From: Pararhodobacter marinus
Lineage (GTDB): Bacteria; Pseudomonadota; Alphaproteobacteria; Rhodobacterales; Rhodobacteraceae
Assembly: GCF_003122215.1 (NCBI RefSeq)
Contig: NZ_QEYD01000007.1
Location: forward strand, 186,001 to 250,000
DNA length: 64,000 bases
Direction: 5' to 3'
In this document: positions 38,170-47,656 of the stretch, one piece after another
How positions within the stretch are numbered: position 1 is the stretch's first letter
Layout of the letters: each line of letters starts with the position of its first letter
Made by a program: the position numbers and the translations under genes
Notes under the pieces: generated by a model
Seen by the model: the letters and a program-made list of their open reading frames with translations, nothing else
What the model was told of the DNA's origin: nothing
Database searches by the model: none

Positions 38170-38494
38170 CGCGTGAGCTCCGGTCGTCTCGATCACAGGG
38201 GAAATAGCAAAGGTCGGCGCAGGTCGCCATACGCCTTGTCCCGGCAACTCTGGTCAGAGCGCCGGGCCGCTAATTCGAATGATGGCCGCGAGACGATACC
38301 ACATGAGCCGGCGTATAGGCCGCACGGCCATCGGGGTAAAGGGGGCAGCGGCTGCGCCGCACAGCGCCGGGCCCTCCGGCTGGCCCTTTCCGAGGCACGC
38401 CATGACAGCGCAAGAGCGGGAAAAGTGCGCTTCCTGCCTGCCCCTGCGACACGATGCTTCACGCGTGAAAAAGGCTTGATTTTCCCGCCCACAG
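38170..38494. other. Gene-free stretch between divergent ileS and the MarR gene
   Basis: 325 bases with no frame of coding character on either strand. It should hold the ileS promoter and the promoter of the MarR gene; TTGATTTT near 38475 is the only promoter-like element noticed. A G/C-rich segment at 38340-38395 has imperfect inverted repeats. No T-box, riboswitch or tRNA was recognised. Confidence 0.5.
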
Positions 38495-39034
38495 ATGAAT
38501 TGTTTTCGTATGGTAACATCAGTCGCCCACACCGCTGCCGCCCTTCCCGCAGATGCCGATGCCGAAACGCATCCGTCGCAGGAAAAGTCTTCGGACACCA
38601 ATTACTACGAACGGTCGCTGACCGTGGCCCTGCTCCGGGCCCGGGAATCGACCATGCGGCGCTTCAAGAAATACGTCGACGAACGGGACCTGTCCCTGCC
38701 GCAGTGGCGGGTCCTGCGCGCGCTGGCCGAAGGCGAGCCGCTCGATGCCGGGACCCTGTGCGAACGCTGCGTGATCCTGCCACCCTCGCTGACGCGGATC
38801 CTGCGCGCGCTGGCCGAACGCGGCCTGACGCGTCAGGTCGATTGTGCCGATGCGCGCCGCCATATGGTGGCCCTCAGCGACAAGGGACAGGCGCTGTTCG
38901 ACGAACTGGTGGGCGCGTCGGAAAATTCCCGGCGCGAGATCTACGATGCGTTCGGCCCTGAAAAGATGGCGCTGCTGCTCGATCTGCTCAACGAACTGCG
39001 CGAGATCACCGAAGCCCTGCCCGAACCCGATTGA
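38495..39034 (+). CDS. MarR-family transcriptional regulator (HpaR-like)
   Basis: A 179-residue winged-helix regulator. The domain runs from SLTVALLRARESTMRRFKKYVDERDLSLPQWRVLRAL through LPPSLTRILRALAERGLTRQ (recognition helix) to DARRHMVALSDKGQALF (wing). This resembles the HpaR group that responds to aromatic compounds. No aromatic catabolic gene is nearby, so the target is unknown. ATG codons at 38495 and 38510 are both possible; neither has a clear ribosome site. Confidence 0.83.
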   Translation: MNCFRMVTSVAHTAAALPADADAETHPSQEKSSDTNYYERSLTVALLRARESTMRRFKKYVDERDLSLPQWRVLRALAEGEPLDAGTLCERCVILPPSLTRILRALAERGLTRQVDCADARRHMVALSDKGQALFDELVGASENSRREIYDAFGPEKMALLLDLLNELREITEALPEPD

Positions 39035-39056
39035 AACGTGACGGCCGGGCGCGCGG

Positions 39057-39626
39057 TCAGGCGCGCCCCGCCACCGCCGACAGGCCAACGGGATCGACGC
39101 CCATGGATTTCAGCGCGCCGTTCCACTGATGCTCGCCCGGATCGTCGGAAAAGATCAGCCCACGCGGCGCCGAAGTCGTGAGCCACGCGTTCTGCGCGAT
39201 CTCGTCTTCCAATTGCCCGGGCCCCCAGCCCGAATAGCCCAGCGCCAGCAGCCATTGATGCGGCCCGGTGCCGGTGGCGATGGCGCGCAGGATATCGGTC
39301 GAGGCGCTCAGCATCAGCCCGCCGGGCAAGGGCTGCGCATCCTCGTCTTCGAACCCGTCATCGCCATGCAGCACGAAACCGCGCTGGGTCTCGACCGGGC
39401 CGCCCGACAGGACCGGACCGTCGGCCAGCGCCTCGTCGGCCTCGATGCCGATCTGCTCCAGCACATCGCCCAGTGACAGATGCGGCAGCGGCCGGTTCAG
39501 GACCAGCCCGAAAGCCCCTTCGGCGTTGTGCGCGCAGATATAGATCACCGAGTGATTGAAGCGCCGATCCCCCATCGCCGGGGTCGAAATCAGCAGCTTT
39601 CCGGTCAGGTCCAAAGTCATCGACAT
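39057..39626 (-). CDS. YqgE/AlgH family protein
   Basis: A 189-residue cytoplasmic protein with the YqgE signature: LTGKLLISTPAMGDRRFNHSVIYICAHN, then GPVLSGGPVETQRGFVLH and LALGYSGWGPGQLEDEIAQNAWL. The function of the family is not settled, though it was once linked to alginate regulation. The ATG at 39626 follows GAGGGGG at nine bases. It is divergent from the DsbD-N-like gene, an adjacency that I recall as common in Rhodobacterales. Confidence 0.88.
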   Translation of the reverse strand: MSMTLDLTGKLLISTPAMGDRRFNHSVIYICAHNAEGAFGLVLNRPLPHLSLGDVLEQIGIEADEALADGPVLSGGPVETQRGFVLHGDDGFEDEDAQPLPGGLMLSASTDILRAIATGTGPHQWLLALGYSGWGPGQLEDEIAQNAWLTTSAPRGLIFSDDPGEHQWNGALKSMGVDPVGLSAVAGRA

Positions 39627-39747
39627 CGTGGCGTGCCCCCTCATCCCTTCAATGTGGCGCGCAGCCCCGCGCTTGCCAAGGCCACGCGCGCCCGGCTCTC
39701 GCCGTTTTGTGACTTTTCGCCCGGGACCGTTCTGCTAAGCACGGTCC

Positions 39748-40584
39748 ATGACTTCGCATCGCCCGACCCTCGGCGCCGCCCTCCGGACCGCGCTGGCAGC
39801 CATCGCTCTTGTCACTGCCCCGCTCGCCGCCCCCGCCCAGTCGCGCGGCGCGCCTGTCGTCGAGGCCGAGATCCTGCCCGGCTGGGCCACCGATCGCGGC
39901 ACCCATATGGCCGCGCTGCATCTGCGCCTGTCGCCGGGCTGGCATACCTATTGGCGGGTGCCGGGCGATGCGGGCATCGCGCCGCGCTTCGACTGGAGCC
40001 GCTCGCAGAACGTGGCCTCGATCCGGCCGATCTGGCCGCGCCCCGAGGTGTTCGACCAGAACGGCTATCGCAGCTACGGCTATGAAGATGAGCTGATCCT
40101 GCCCATCGAGATCACCCCCGCCGATCCCGCGCGCCCGGTGGCGCTGATGGGGCAGATGGCGCTGGGGGTCTGCAACGAGACCTGCGTGCCCGCCGATGTC
40201 TCGGTCGCGCAGGTCATCCGCGGCGCGGGCGGACAAGATCCGCGCATTCAGGCCGCGCTCGACAGCGCCGCGCGTCCCGGCAGCCGCGCGGGACTGGGCG
40301 CCGCGACCTGCCGTCTGGTGCCCGACGCGAACGGAGCCGAACTGACCCTGCGCGCGCCGTTTCCGCCGCAGGGCGGGGCCGAACATGTGATCGTCGAGCT
40401 TCCTGGATCGGCCTATCGCATCATCCGCCGCGATACCCGCCGCGACGGCGCCGAACTGGTGGCCGAAACCCAGCTGCGCGCGCCGCGCCGGGGCGAGGCC
40501 GCCGCCATCGACCGCTCAACGGTGATCTTCACCGTGCTCAGCGATACCGGCATGGTCTGGGGTCAGGGCTGCACGGGCGGCTGA
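39748..40584 (+). CDS. Exported DsbD N-terminal-domain-like protein
   Basis: A 278-residue periplasmic protein with a signal peptide (residues about 12-31, ending APAQS). The domain resembles the N-terminal electron-receiving domain of DsbD, with LRLSPGWHTYWRVPGDAGI and LGVCNETCVPADV, whose two cysteines are spaced CNETC. The membrane and thioredoxin parts of DsbD are absent. It may act as a stand-alone thiol redox partner for another membrane reductase; this is inference. It is convergent with the RND pump gene, four bases between stops. Confidence 0.8.
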   Translation: MTSHRPTLGAALRTALAAIALVTAPLAAPAQSRGAPVVEAEILPGWATDRGTHMAALHLRLSPGWHTYWRVPGDAGIAPRFDWSRSQNVASIRPIWPRPEVFDQNGYRSYGYEDELILPIEITPADPARPVALMGQMALGVCNETCVPADVSVAQVIRGAGGQDPRIQAALDSAARPGSRAGLGAATCRLVPDANGAELTLRAPFPPQGGAEHVIVELPGSAYRIIRRDTRRDGAELVAETQLRAPRRGEAAAIDRSTVIFTVLSDTGMVWGQGCTGG

Positions 40585-40588
40585 GCCG

Positions 40589-43500
40589 CTATTCCGCCGC
40601 CGGCGGCAAGGCCCGCCTGCGCCCCGGCAACAGCGTCAGCAACCCGCCCAGCCCCCAAAGCGCCAGCACGCCACCGCCCACCGCTGTCAGGAACACGCCG
40701 AAGGCGGGCGCCATGCCCCCGGCCCCCGGCAGGACCAGCGCGGTCAGCGGCCCGGCCTGTTGCGTCACCAGCGTCCAGCCCATCGTCAGCGCGAAGGCCA
40801 CAGCGACCAGCCCGGCGGCAAGCCATGGCAGCGCCCTCAGCCCCGCCCCCACCTGCGCGCGGGGCATGCGCAAAGCCCGCTTCAGAGACCGCACCGCCCG
40901 GCTCATGTCGTGCCCCGCCGCCAGCAGCGATGGCACGATGAGCAGCACAAGGAACATTCCGAAGCCCAGCCCATAAGCCAGCGTCACCACCGTGGGCCGT
41001 AGGAATTGCGCGTCGTTCGAGCGTTCGAACAGCAGCGGGCCCAGCCCCATCACCGTGGTCGCCGTGGTCAGGAAGACGGGCCGCAAACGGTCGGCGGCGG
41101 CATCGGCGATCGAGGGCAAAAGGCCACGATCCTTGGCGTAATCGTCCACCGTCGTCACCAGCACGATGGAATCGTTGATGATGATCCCCGCCATGCCGAT
41201 GATCCCCACGACCGAGAACATCGTCAGCGGAATGTTCCACGCCGCATGGCCATAGATTACCCCGATCATGCCGAAAGGGATGACCGACATCACGATCAGC
41301 GGCCTGAGCCAGCTTGAGAACACCCAAGCCAGAACGAGGTAGATCGCGATCAGGCAGATCATCGCGCCCAGAGCGGCGTCGCTGAGGAACTGGTCCTCCT
41401 GCTCGCTCAGGCCCGACAGCCGGAAGGTCACGCCGAAATCCGAGGCAAGCTGCGGCAGGATCTCGGTTTCCAGTTGCGCCAGCAGTGCCGAGGCGGCGGC
41501 GGCATCCTCTTCGTCCAGCGTGCCGCTCACCGTGACCAGTTGCAGCCCGTTCTCGCGGTTGATCGCGCTGAAGCCCTGCTGCGTGCGCACCCGCACGATG
41601 TCGCCCAAGGGCAGATAGCGCCCCTGTTCGCTGCGCAACAGCGTGCTTTCCAGAAAATCGGCGGCACGCTCGCTTTCGGGCAGGCGCACCCAAATCTCGG
41701 CCGAGCGCACGCCATCGGGAAAGACCGCCGCTTCGATCCCGCTGAGCCGCTGGCGCAATTCGCGCGCCAGAATGTCGGTCGAAAAGCCCAGCGCCTGCCC
41801 CTGCGGCGTCAGCTCCAGAACCAGCTCTTCCTTGTCATAGGCGAGCGTGTCTTCCAGCCCGGTGACGATCGGATAGGCTTCCAGCAGCGCCTTCAGCGCC
41901 TCGGCGGCGGCTTTCAGCGTCTCGGCATCCCCGCCGATCAGGTCCACCGACAGCGAGTCCCCGCCCGGCCCCATGCCATACGAGCGGAAACTCAGCTCTT
42001 CCAGCAGCGGATGCTCGCGCACCTCGTCTTGCAGCATGGCGGTGAATTCAAAGGAAGAATAGGGCCGGTTATCCGCGTCGATCAGGTCGATGGTCAGCGA
42101 TCCCAGCTGATCGGGCGTGCGGTTTTCCGACGCCGCCAGCCCGCGCCCGGAATTGGCGCCCACCTCGGCCAGGATCGACGCCACGGGCCATGCCCCGTGC
42201 TCGGCCTCCAGCCGCTCGGACAGGGCCGACGCGGCGCGCTGCAATTCGCGCACCACTGCCATCGTATCCTCGCGCGTGGCGTCCGAGGTCATGACGAAAT
42301 TGGCCCGCAGCGTCCCCTGTTCGGGGGACGAGAAGAAGCGCCACGTCACCGTGCCGCCCAAAAACGCCGTCGCACCCCAGGCCAGCAACACGACCAGCCC
42401 CGCCAGCACGACATAGCGCGCGCGGATCACCAGATGCATGAAGCGCAAGAAAACCCGGTCGCGGAACCAGTCGAAGCCCCGGTTCACCATGCGCGAGGGC
42501 CAGTCGTACCAATGTTCCTTGGCCGCGCCGGCCAGCGCGTGGGCCATGTGGTTGGGCAGGATCAGGAAACACTCGATCACCGAGGCGATCAGCACCGCGA
42601 TCACCGTCCAGGGAATATCGGCGATCATGTCGCCGAACCGTCCGCCCACCGCCGTCAGCCCGCCAAAGGCGATGACCGTGGTCAGCGACGCGGCAATGAC
42701 CGGCAACCCCATCCGGGTCGCGGCGTTTTCGGCGGCCTCGAACGGGGACTCTTTCAGCACCCGGAACCGCCAGTCGGCATGTTCCCCCACCACGATGGCA
42801 TCGTCGACCACGATCCCCAGCGTGATGATCAGCGCGAAAAGCGAGATCATGTTCAGGCTCATGCCGGTCGCGTACATGAAGGCCACCGCCGCCAGCATCG
42901 ATACCGGAATCCCGGCCGCGACCCACAAGGCGGTGCGCGCGTTCAGGAACAGGAACAGCAGCACCACGACCAGCCCCAGCCCCTGCAGCCCGTTCGAGAC
43001 AAGAATGTTCAGCCGCCCCGAGATCATGTCCGCCCGCGCATTGGCCAGCATGATCGTCGTGCCCTCGGGCAGCGACAGCGTCATCTCGTCCGCGACAGTC
43101 TGCACGGTTTCCTGGATGCCGATCGCGTCGCCGTTCTCCGAGCGGTCCACCCGCACCGTCAGCGCCTGCCCGGCATCCGAGTAATAGGCCAGATCGCGGT
43201 CCACCGCCTCTTCGCGCACATCCGCCACGTCGCCCACGGTCAGCGTGCTGCCGTCCGGGGCCGAGCGCAGCACGATGGCGCGGATCTCGTCGGCATTGCG
43301 CCGCTCCTGCCCCGTGCGCACCCGCTGCGCGCCGCCCGACAACTCGCCCGACGGATCGACCGAGACCGAGGCGTCGATGGCCGCCGCGATCTCGGCCATG
43401 GTCACGTCGTATTGCACCAGCCGCATCGACGGCACCTCGACCGATATCTCGGGCGAGGCGATGCCCTGTATCGACGCCCGCGTGATCCCGGCGGCGAACA

Positions 43501-44014
43501 GACGCGCGACGAATTCATCGGTAAACAGCGCCAGTTGTTCGATGGAAACGGGCCCCGAGATGATGACATTCGTCACCCGGTCGCGCCAGGTCGAGCGCAG
43601 AATGCGCGCATCCTCGGCCTCTTCGGGCAGGGTCGAGACGCTGTCGATCGCATCCTCGACATCCGCGGTCGCGCGCTCGATATCCCAACCGGGTTCGAAT
43701 TCCAGCGAAAAGGACGCCCGCCCCTCGGTCGCGCGCGTCTCGGTGGACATCACCCCCTCGACCGCCATCAGCGCGGGCTCGACCACCTGCACGATGGCGG
43801 CGTCCACATCGCCCGACCCGGCGCCCGGCCAGGCGATGCTGACCGAAACCGAATCCACGACGACATCGGGGAAGAACTGCGCATGCATCCGCGGCAGCGA
43901 CAACAGCCCCGCGGCCAGCATCAGGACCAGAACCAGATTGGCCGCGGTGCGGTGGCGCGTGAAATAGCGGAACAGGCCAAATGCGCCCGAGATGATCGAC
44001 TTGTCACGCGCCAT
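40589..44014 (-). CDS. RND efflux transporter permease (HAE1/AcrB family)
   Basis: A 1141-residue inner-membrane proton antiporter. The N-terminal helix and MHAQFFPDVVVDSVSVSIAWPGAG are typical. The membrane helix IITLGIVVDDAIVVGEHADW carries the proton-relay Asp pair, and large periplasmic loops follow helices 1 and 7. Length exceeds the usual 1030-1050 residues, because two extra hydrophobic helices lie after the standard end (roughly residues 1055-1130). The ligand is unknown. The adaptor gene lies 27 bases upstream; no outer-membrane channel or regulator is adjacent. Confidence 0.92.
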   Translation of the reverse strand: MARDKSIISGAFGLFRYFTRHRTAANLVLVLMLAAGLLSLPRMHAQFFPDVVVDSVSVSIAWPGAGSGDVDAAIVQVVEPALMAVEGVMSTETRATEGRASFSLEFEPGWDIERATADVEDAIDSVSTLPEEAEDARILRSTWRDRVTNVIISGPVSIEQLALFTDEFVARLFAAGITRASIQGIASPEISVEVPSMRLVQYDVTMAEIAAAIDASVSVDPSGELSGGAQRVRTGQERRNADEIRAIVLRSAPDGSTLTVGDVADVREEAVDRDLAYYSDAGQALTVRVDRSENGDAIGIQETVQTVADEMTLSLPEGTTIMLANARADMISGRLNILVSNGLQGLGLVVVLLFLFLNARTALWVAAGIPVSMLAAVAFMYATGMSLNMISLFALIITLGIVVDDAIVVGEHADWRFRVLKESPFEAAENAATRMGLPVIAASLTTVIAFGGLTAVGGRFGDMIADIPWTVIAVLIASVIECFLILPNHMAHALAGAAKEHWYDWPSRMVNRGFDWFRDRVFLRFMHLVIRARYVVLAGLVVLLAWGATAFLGGTVTWRFFSSPEQGTLRANFVMTSDATREDTMAVVRELQRAASALSERLEAEHGAWPVASILAEVGANSGRGLAASENRTPDQLGSLTIDLIDADNRPYSSFEFTAMLQDEVREHPLLEELSFRSYGMGPGGDSLSVDLIGGDAETLKAAAEALKALLEAYPIVTGLEDTLAYDKEELVLELTPQGQALGFSTDILARELRQRLSGIEAAVFPDGVRSAEIWVRLPESERAADFLESTLLRSEQGRYLPLGDIVRVRTQQGFSAINRENGLQLVTVSGTLDEEDAAAASALLAQLETEILPQLASDFGVTFRLSGLSEQEDQFLSDAALGAMICLIAIYLVLAWVFSSWLRPLIVMSVIPFGMIGVIYGHAAWNIPLTMFSVVGIIGMAGIIINDSIVLVTTVDDYAKDRGLLPSIADAAADRLRPVFLTTATTVMGLGPLLFERSNDAQFLRPTVVTLAYGLGFGMFLVLLIVPSLLAAGHDMSRAVRSLKRALRMPRAQVGAGLRALPWLAAGLVAVAFALTMGWTLVTQQAGPLTALVLPGAGGMAPAFGVFLTAVGGGVLALWGLGGLLTLLPGRRRALPPAAE

Positions 44015-44041
44015 GGATCACGCTCCCTGCCCCGCGCCCAT

Positions 44042-45514
44042 TCATCCGCCCTGCCGCCCGCCGCCTTCCAGACGCTCTATCAGCCGGGCGGGAACGGCCT
44101 CCTGCTCCAGCTGGGCCAGGATGCGCGTGCGCACCGGCTCGGGGAGTCCGCGATTGGTCTCGACCCGCGCGATCAGCGCCGCGCGCCGCTCGGCATCCAG
44201 CGTCACCAGTTCGGGCGCCGCCGGAATCTCGGCCTGCGCGGCATCGGCGCTGCGCTGCGGGTTGATGCGGATCCCAGCGCCCAAAAGCGGGTTGCGCGCC
44301 GCGACGATCTCGCGCCCGGCCAGATCCCCGGCCCGGATCAGCACGTCATCGCCCTGCCGCCGCACCACCGCGACCTGCGCCGCTTCCAGCCGGTCCTCGG
44401 CGCCCAGCACCAGCACCTCGCCCTCGGCGTCGACAGCGGCGGCGGGAACCAGCGCCACGTCCACCATTTCCGGCTCGGTGATCCGCACGACGACGAAATC
44501 GCCGGGCCGGAAGCCGCGCGGCTGCAGGATCGAGGCGAAGATCACCCGCCCCGACTGCCCGTCGCCGACCGAGGGCGCCACGCGGCTCAGCCGCCCGGTC
44601 GAGGTGATCTCGACCCCGCCCAGCTCAAGCGAGATCTCGGCCTCGGCATCGACCAGATCGCCCGCGTCGTCCAGAAGCCGCAGATATTGCGCGGTCGACA
44701 GCCGGAACGACACTTCCAGCCGGTCCGGGTCGATGATCGAGGCCAGCTGCTCGTTCGACGCGACCTGCCCGCCCGCCACTGCCACCGTCCCGCTCAGGAC
44801 GCCGGCGAAGCTTGCGGTAATCTCGGTCTCGGCCAGCGCGCGCTCGGCTTCCGACAGGTTGATCCGCTGGCGCTCCAGCGCCGAGCGCGCCGTGGCGACC
44901 CGTGCCAGCGCCGTCGCTTCCGCCTGCCGCCGCGAGATCAGCGCCGCGCGGGCCCCGGCAAAAGCCAGCTCCGCCTCCTCGACCGCCGAGGCCGAACCGA
45001 TGCCGCGCTCCTGGATCGTTTCCTGCCGCTCAAACGCCCGGCGCCGCAGATCCACCTGCGCTTCGGCTTCGGCCCGGTCCAGCCCGACCAGCTCCAGCGC
45101 CAGCTCGGCATCGCGCAACTCGTCCTCCGCCTGCGCCAGATCCGCGCGCACCAGTTGCAGCGTCGCCTGCGCATCGGCCGGATCGAGCCGGACCAGAACC
45201 TGCCCCTCGCTGACCTCGGCCCCTTCTTCGAACCCCTCGGCGAGTTCCAGGATCCGCCCCGCCGACGGCGCGCGCAGTTCCAGCGTCCGACGCGAGACGA
45301 CCTCGCCGAAAGCCGACAGAACCGGCGCCACCACGCCCGGCTCCAGCGTCAGCACGCGCGCGGTGAAAACCCTCTCGCGGGGCGCGCGCGTGCGGTCTTC
45401 CTGCGCGGCCCGTTCGGCCAGCGTGTCGCGCACCATGCCACCCGCCAGGCCCAGAAGGCCCAGCGCGACGGCACCGAGGAACACGGCAATCAGGCTTCGG
45501 GTCAGAAATCGCAT
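44042..45514 (-). CDS. RND efflux periplasmic adaptor subunit (membrane fusion protein)
   Basis: A 490-residue adaptor that bridges the RND pump and an outer-membrane channel. An N-terminal membrane anchor (residues about 7-27) is followed by a lipoyl half-motif (LRAPSAGRILELAEGFEEGAEVSEGQVL, split around the hairpin). A long alpha-helical coiled-coil hairpin (about 115-220) is rich in Ala, Glu and Arg. A beta-barrel domain with SFAGVLSGTVAVAGGQVASNEQLASI comes next, and then a C-terminal extension of about 60 residues not typical of AcrA. It leads the two-gene pump operon. Confidence 0.9.
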   Translation of the reverse strand: MRFLTRSLIAVFLGAVALGLLGLAGGMVRDTLAERAAQEDRTRAPRERVFTARVLTLEPGVVAPVLSAFGEVVSRRTLELRAPSAGRILELAEGFEEGAEVSEGQVLVRLDPADAQATLQLVRADLAQAEDELRDAELALELVGLDRAEAEAQVDLRRRAFERQETIQERGIGSASAVEEAELAFAGARAALISRRQAEATALARVATARSALERQRINLSEAERALAETEITASFAGVLSGTVAVAGGQVASNEQLASIIDPDRLEVSFRLSTAQYLRLLDDAGDLVDAEAEISLELGGVEITSTGRLSRVAPSVGDGQSGRVIFASILQPRGFRPGDFVVVRITEPEMVDVALVPAAAVDAEGEVLVLGAEDRLEAAQVAVVRRQGDDVLIRAGDLAGREIVAARNPLLGAGIRINPQRSADAAQAEIPAAPELVTLDAERRAALIARVETNRGLPEPVRTRILAQLEQEAVPARLIERLEGGGRQGG

Positions 45515-45593
45515 TGCGGGACTTTCGTGATACTTAACCTACGAAGAATGCCGCCCGCTGGATCACCGGGCAAGCCTGTCACGTCCCGGCGCG

Positions 45594-46136
45594 TCACTTC
45601 CGTCGCAGATGTTCGTCAAGCCGGGGCATGATTTCGACGAAATTGCAGGGCCGGTGACGGAAATCGAGCTGCCAGTGCAGGATTTCGTCCCACGCATCCT
45701 TGCACGCACCGGGCGATCCGGGCAGCGCGAACAGGTACGTCCCGCCCGCGACGCCGCCGGTGGCCCGGCTCTGGACCGCCGAGGTACCGATCTTCTGCAT
45801 CGACACCATGGTGAAAACCGTGGCGAAGGCTTCGATCTCTTTCTCGTAGACATCGCGATGCGCCTCGACCGTCACGTCGCGGCCGGTCAGGCCCGTGCCG
45901 CCGGTGGACAGGATGACATCGACGCCCTCGTCATCGATCCACTGCCGCAATTGCTGGGCGATCAAGGCGCGCTCGTCGGGTAGGATCATCCGCCCGGCAA
46001 GTTGATGCCCGTCCGCCGTCAGCCTCTCGACAAGCACATCCCCCGAACGGTCGTCTTCCAGCCTGCGGGTATCCGACACGGTCAGCACGGCGATCCGCAC
46101 CGGGATGAAGGATTTGCTTTCGTCGATACGGCCCAT
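45594..46136 (-). CDS. moaB: Molybdenum cofactor biosynthesis protein MoaB
   Basis: A 180-residue MogA/MoaB-fold protein that binds molybdopterin and likely adenylates it. RIAVLTVSDTR opens the fold and ILSTGGTGLTGRDVTVEA is the substrate-binding loop, with GTYLFALPGSPGACKDAW near the end. Two starts are possible: 46136 behind GAGG at six bases, and 46148, whose ATG overlaps the LysE stop (ATGA). The first is listed. It ends the udg-lysE-moaB unit. The orphan molybdenum hydroxylase gene at 20 kb would need this cofactor. Confidence 0.9.
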   Translation of the reverse strand: MGRIDESKSFIPVRIAVLTVSDTRRLEDDRSGDVLVERLTADGHQLAGRMILPDERALIAQQLRQWIDDEGVDVILSTGGTGLTGRDVTVEAHRDVYEKEIEAFATVFTMVSMQKIGTSAVQSRATGGVAGGTYLFALPGSPGACKDAWDEILHWQLDFRHRPCNFVEIMPRLDEHLRRK

Positions 46137-46144
46137 GCTCTGCC

Positions 46145-46753
46145 TCATTTCAGGAATGCAAGCCGGGCCGCCAGCCCGGCAAAGATCACGGCCGAGAGAC
46201 GGCCCAGCACCGTGGCAAAGCGCGCCGAGCGCATCAGCCGTCCGGCCAGCCCCCCGGCCGCAAGCCCCACCGCGCCGTTCACCAGCAATCCGCCCAGACT
46301 GAGAATGCCGCCGAACAGCAGGAATTGCGGCAGGATCGGCCCGGCAGGGTCAAGGAATTGCGGGATGAACGCCAGCACGAACAGGATGACCTTGGGATTG
46401 GTCAGGTTGACCATCAGTCCTTCGCGAAATGCCCGCCGGGGCGAGACCGGCGGCATATCGGGCAGGCCCGACGCGCGCAGGGATTTCCACGCGAGCCAAA
46501 GAAGATAGGCCACGCCCAGCCAGCGGATCGCGTCGAACAGCGCCGGATGCGCCGCGACCAGCGCGCCCAGCCCCAGCCCCGCCACCCCGACATGCACCAT
46601 GCCGCCCAGTGCGATACCCAGATTGGCCGCCATCGCCGCCCGTGGCCCGCCGCGCAGCCCCTGTCCCAGACAGAACATCATGTCCGCGCCGGGCGTCAGG
46701 TTCAGCGCCAGCGCGGCCGGGACAAAGGTCAGAAGGGTCCACGGGTCGATCAT
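46145..46753 (-). CDS. LysE/RhtB family amino-acid exporter
   Basis: A 202-residue inner-membrane protein with six helices. LALNLTPGADMMFCLGQGLRGGPRAA at the N-terminus carries the family NPGPD-like motif, and EGLMVNLTNPKVILFVLAFIPQFL is the matching second motif. It probably exports homoserine, threonine, lysine or a related amino acid. The ATG at 46753 overlaps the udg stop by four bases. The longer upstream frame reads through udg and is rejected. Confidence 0.88.
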   Translation of the reverse strand: MIDPWTLLTFVPAALALNLTPGADMMFCLGQGLRGGPRAAMAANLGIALGGMVHVGVAGLGLGALVAAHPALFDAIRWLGVAYLLWLAWKSLRASGLPDMPPVSPRRAFREGLMVNLTNPKVILFVLAFIPQFLDPAGPILPQFLLFGGILSLGGLLVNGAVGLAAGGLAGRLMRSARFATVLGRLSAVIFAGLAARLAFLK

Positions 46754-47583
46754 GGCAGGCTGCGCAGACGCGCCTGCAATTCCAGAAGATCGGCCCAGGC
46801 CTCGCGCTTGGCGTCGGGCGAGCGCAGCAGATAGGCCGGATGCAGCATCGGGATCGCCGGACGCCCCGCGACCTCGGCCCATTTGCCGCGCAGTTTCAGG
46901 ATCCCGCGCCGGCCCAGGAGCGCGTCGCAGGCGACGTTGCCCACCACGACCAGAATCTCGGGATCGGCCAGTTCGATATGGCGCAGCAGGAAGGGCCGCA
47001 GCATCGCCAGCTCGTCCTTCGTGGGCTCGCGATTGGCGGGCGGACGCCATGGGACGGTGTTGGTGATGTACAAGGCCTGCCCCGGATCAGGACTTTCGCG
47101 CGACAGGCGGATCGCGCCGAACATCACGTCCAGAAGCTGGCCCGCGCGGCCCACGAAGGGACGCCCTGTGCGGTCCTCGTCGGCGCCCGGCCCCTCGCCC
47201 ACGATCATCACACGCGCCTGCGGATTGCCATCGGCGAAGACGCAATTGCGCGCGCCGCGCTTCAGGCCGCAATGCGGGAAGACCGACAACGCCTCGTGCA
47301 GCGACGGCAAGTCCTGCGCCGCGCGCGCCGCGCGTTCGGCGGCGTCGATGGCGACGGCGGCCTCGTCCGGCGGGGGTGCGGCGGGCGCAGCCGCAGCGGC
47401 GCCGGACGGGGCCTCGTGCCGGGGTTCTGGCGAAGCCTCGCGCGCCGCCTCACGCTCGGCCCGGGCTTCGGCGACCGAAGCGAATCGGTCCACCGGATCG
47501 GCGCCCAGCGCCTCCGTCACGCCCAGTTCCACCTGCCATTCCAGCAAGGCCCGGGCCAAGTGCCAATCCATCGCCGCGTTCAT
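46750..47583 (-). CDS. Family 4-type uracil-DNA glycosylase
   Basis: A 277-residue DNA repair enzyme that removes uracil. An Ala/Pro/Glu-rich N-terminal region of about 75 residues precedes the catalytic domain. Motif A is GEGPGADEDRTGRPFVGRAGQLLD, and motif B is MLHPAYLLR with its catalytic His. ITNTVPWRPPANREPT is the DNA-contact loop. Cysteines in FPHCGLKRGARNC and GNVACDALLG may bind an iron-sulfur cluster, as in family 4 relatives. The gene leads a coupled trio with lysE and moaB. Confidence 0.88.
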   Translation of the reverse strand: MNAAMDWHLARALLEWQVELGVTEALGADPVDRFASVAEARAEREAAREASPEPRHEAPSGAAAAAPAAPPPDEAAVAIDAAERAARAAQDLPSLHEALSVFPHCGLKRGARNCVFADGNPQARVMIVGEGPGADEDRTGRPFVGRAGQLLDVMFGAIRLSRESPDPGQALYITNTVPWRPPANREPTKDELAMLRPFLLRHIELADPEILVVVGNVACDALLGRRGILKLRGKWAEVAGRPAIPMLHPAYLLRSPDAKREAWADLLELQARLRSLP

Positions 47584-47656
47584 GCGCGCGACCCTAGCCT
47601 ATCGCGCGCGCCGCGCCAATGCGGCGCACCGCGCCGCGCATGGCAAAACAGGCGCC

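Noticed and set aside
35308-38961. Long open frame (about 1217 codons) on the plus strand opposite ileS
   Set aside because: It is antisense to ileS with its HIGH, KMSKS and zinc motifs, and has no recognisable domain.
41474-45631. Very long open frame (about 1385 codons) on the plus strand opposite the RND pump genes
   Set aside because: It is antisense to the pump and adaptor; composition is Arg/Gln/His-rich without domains.
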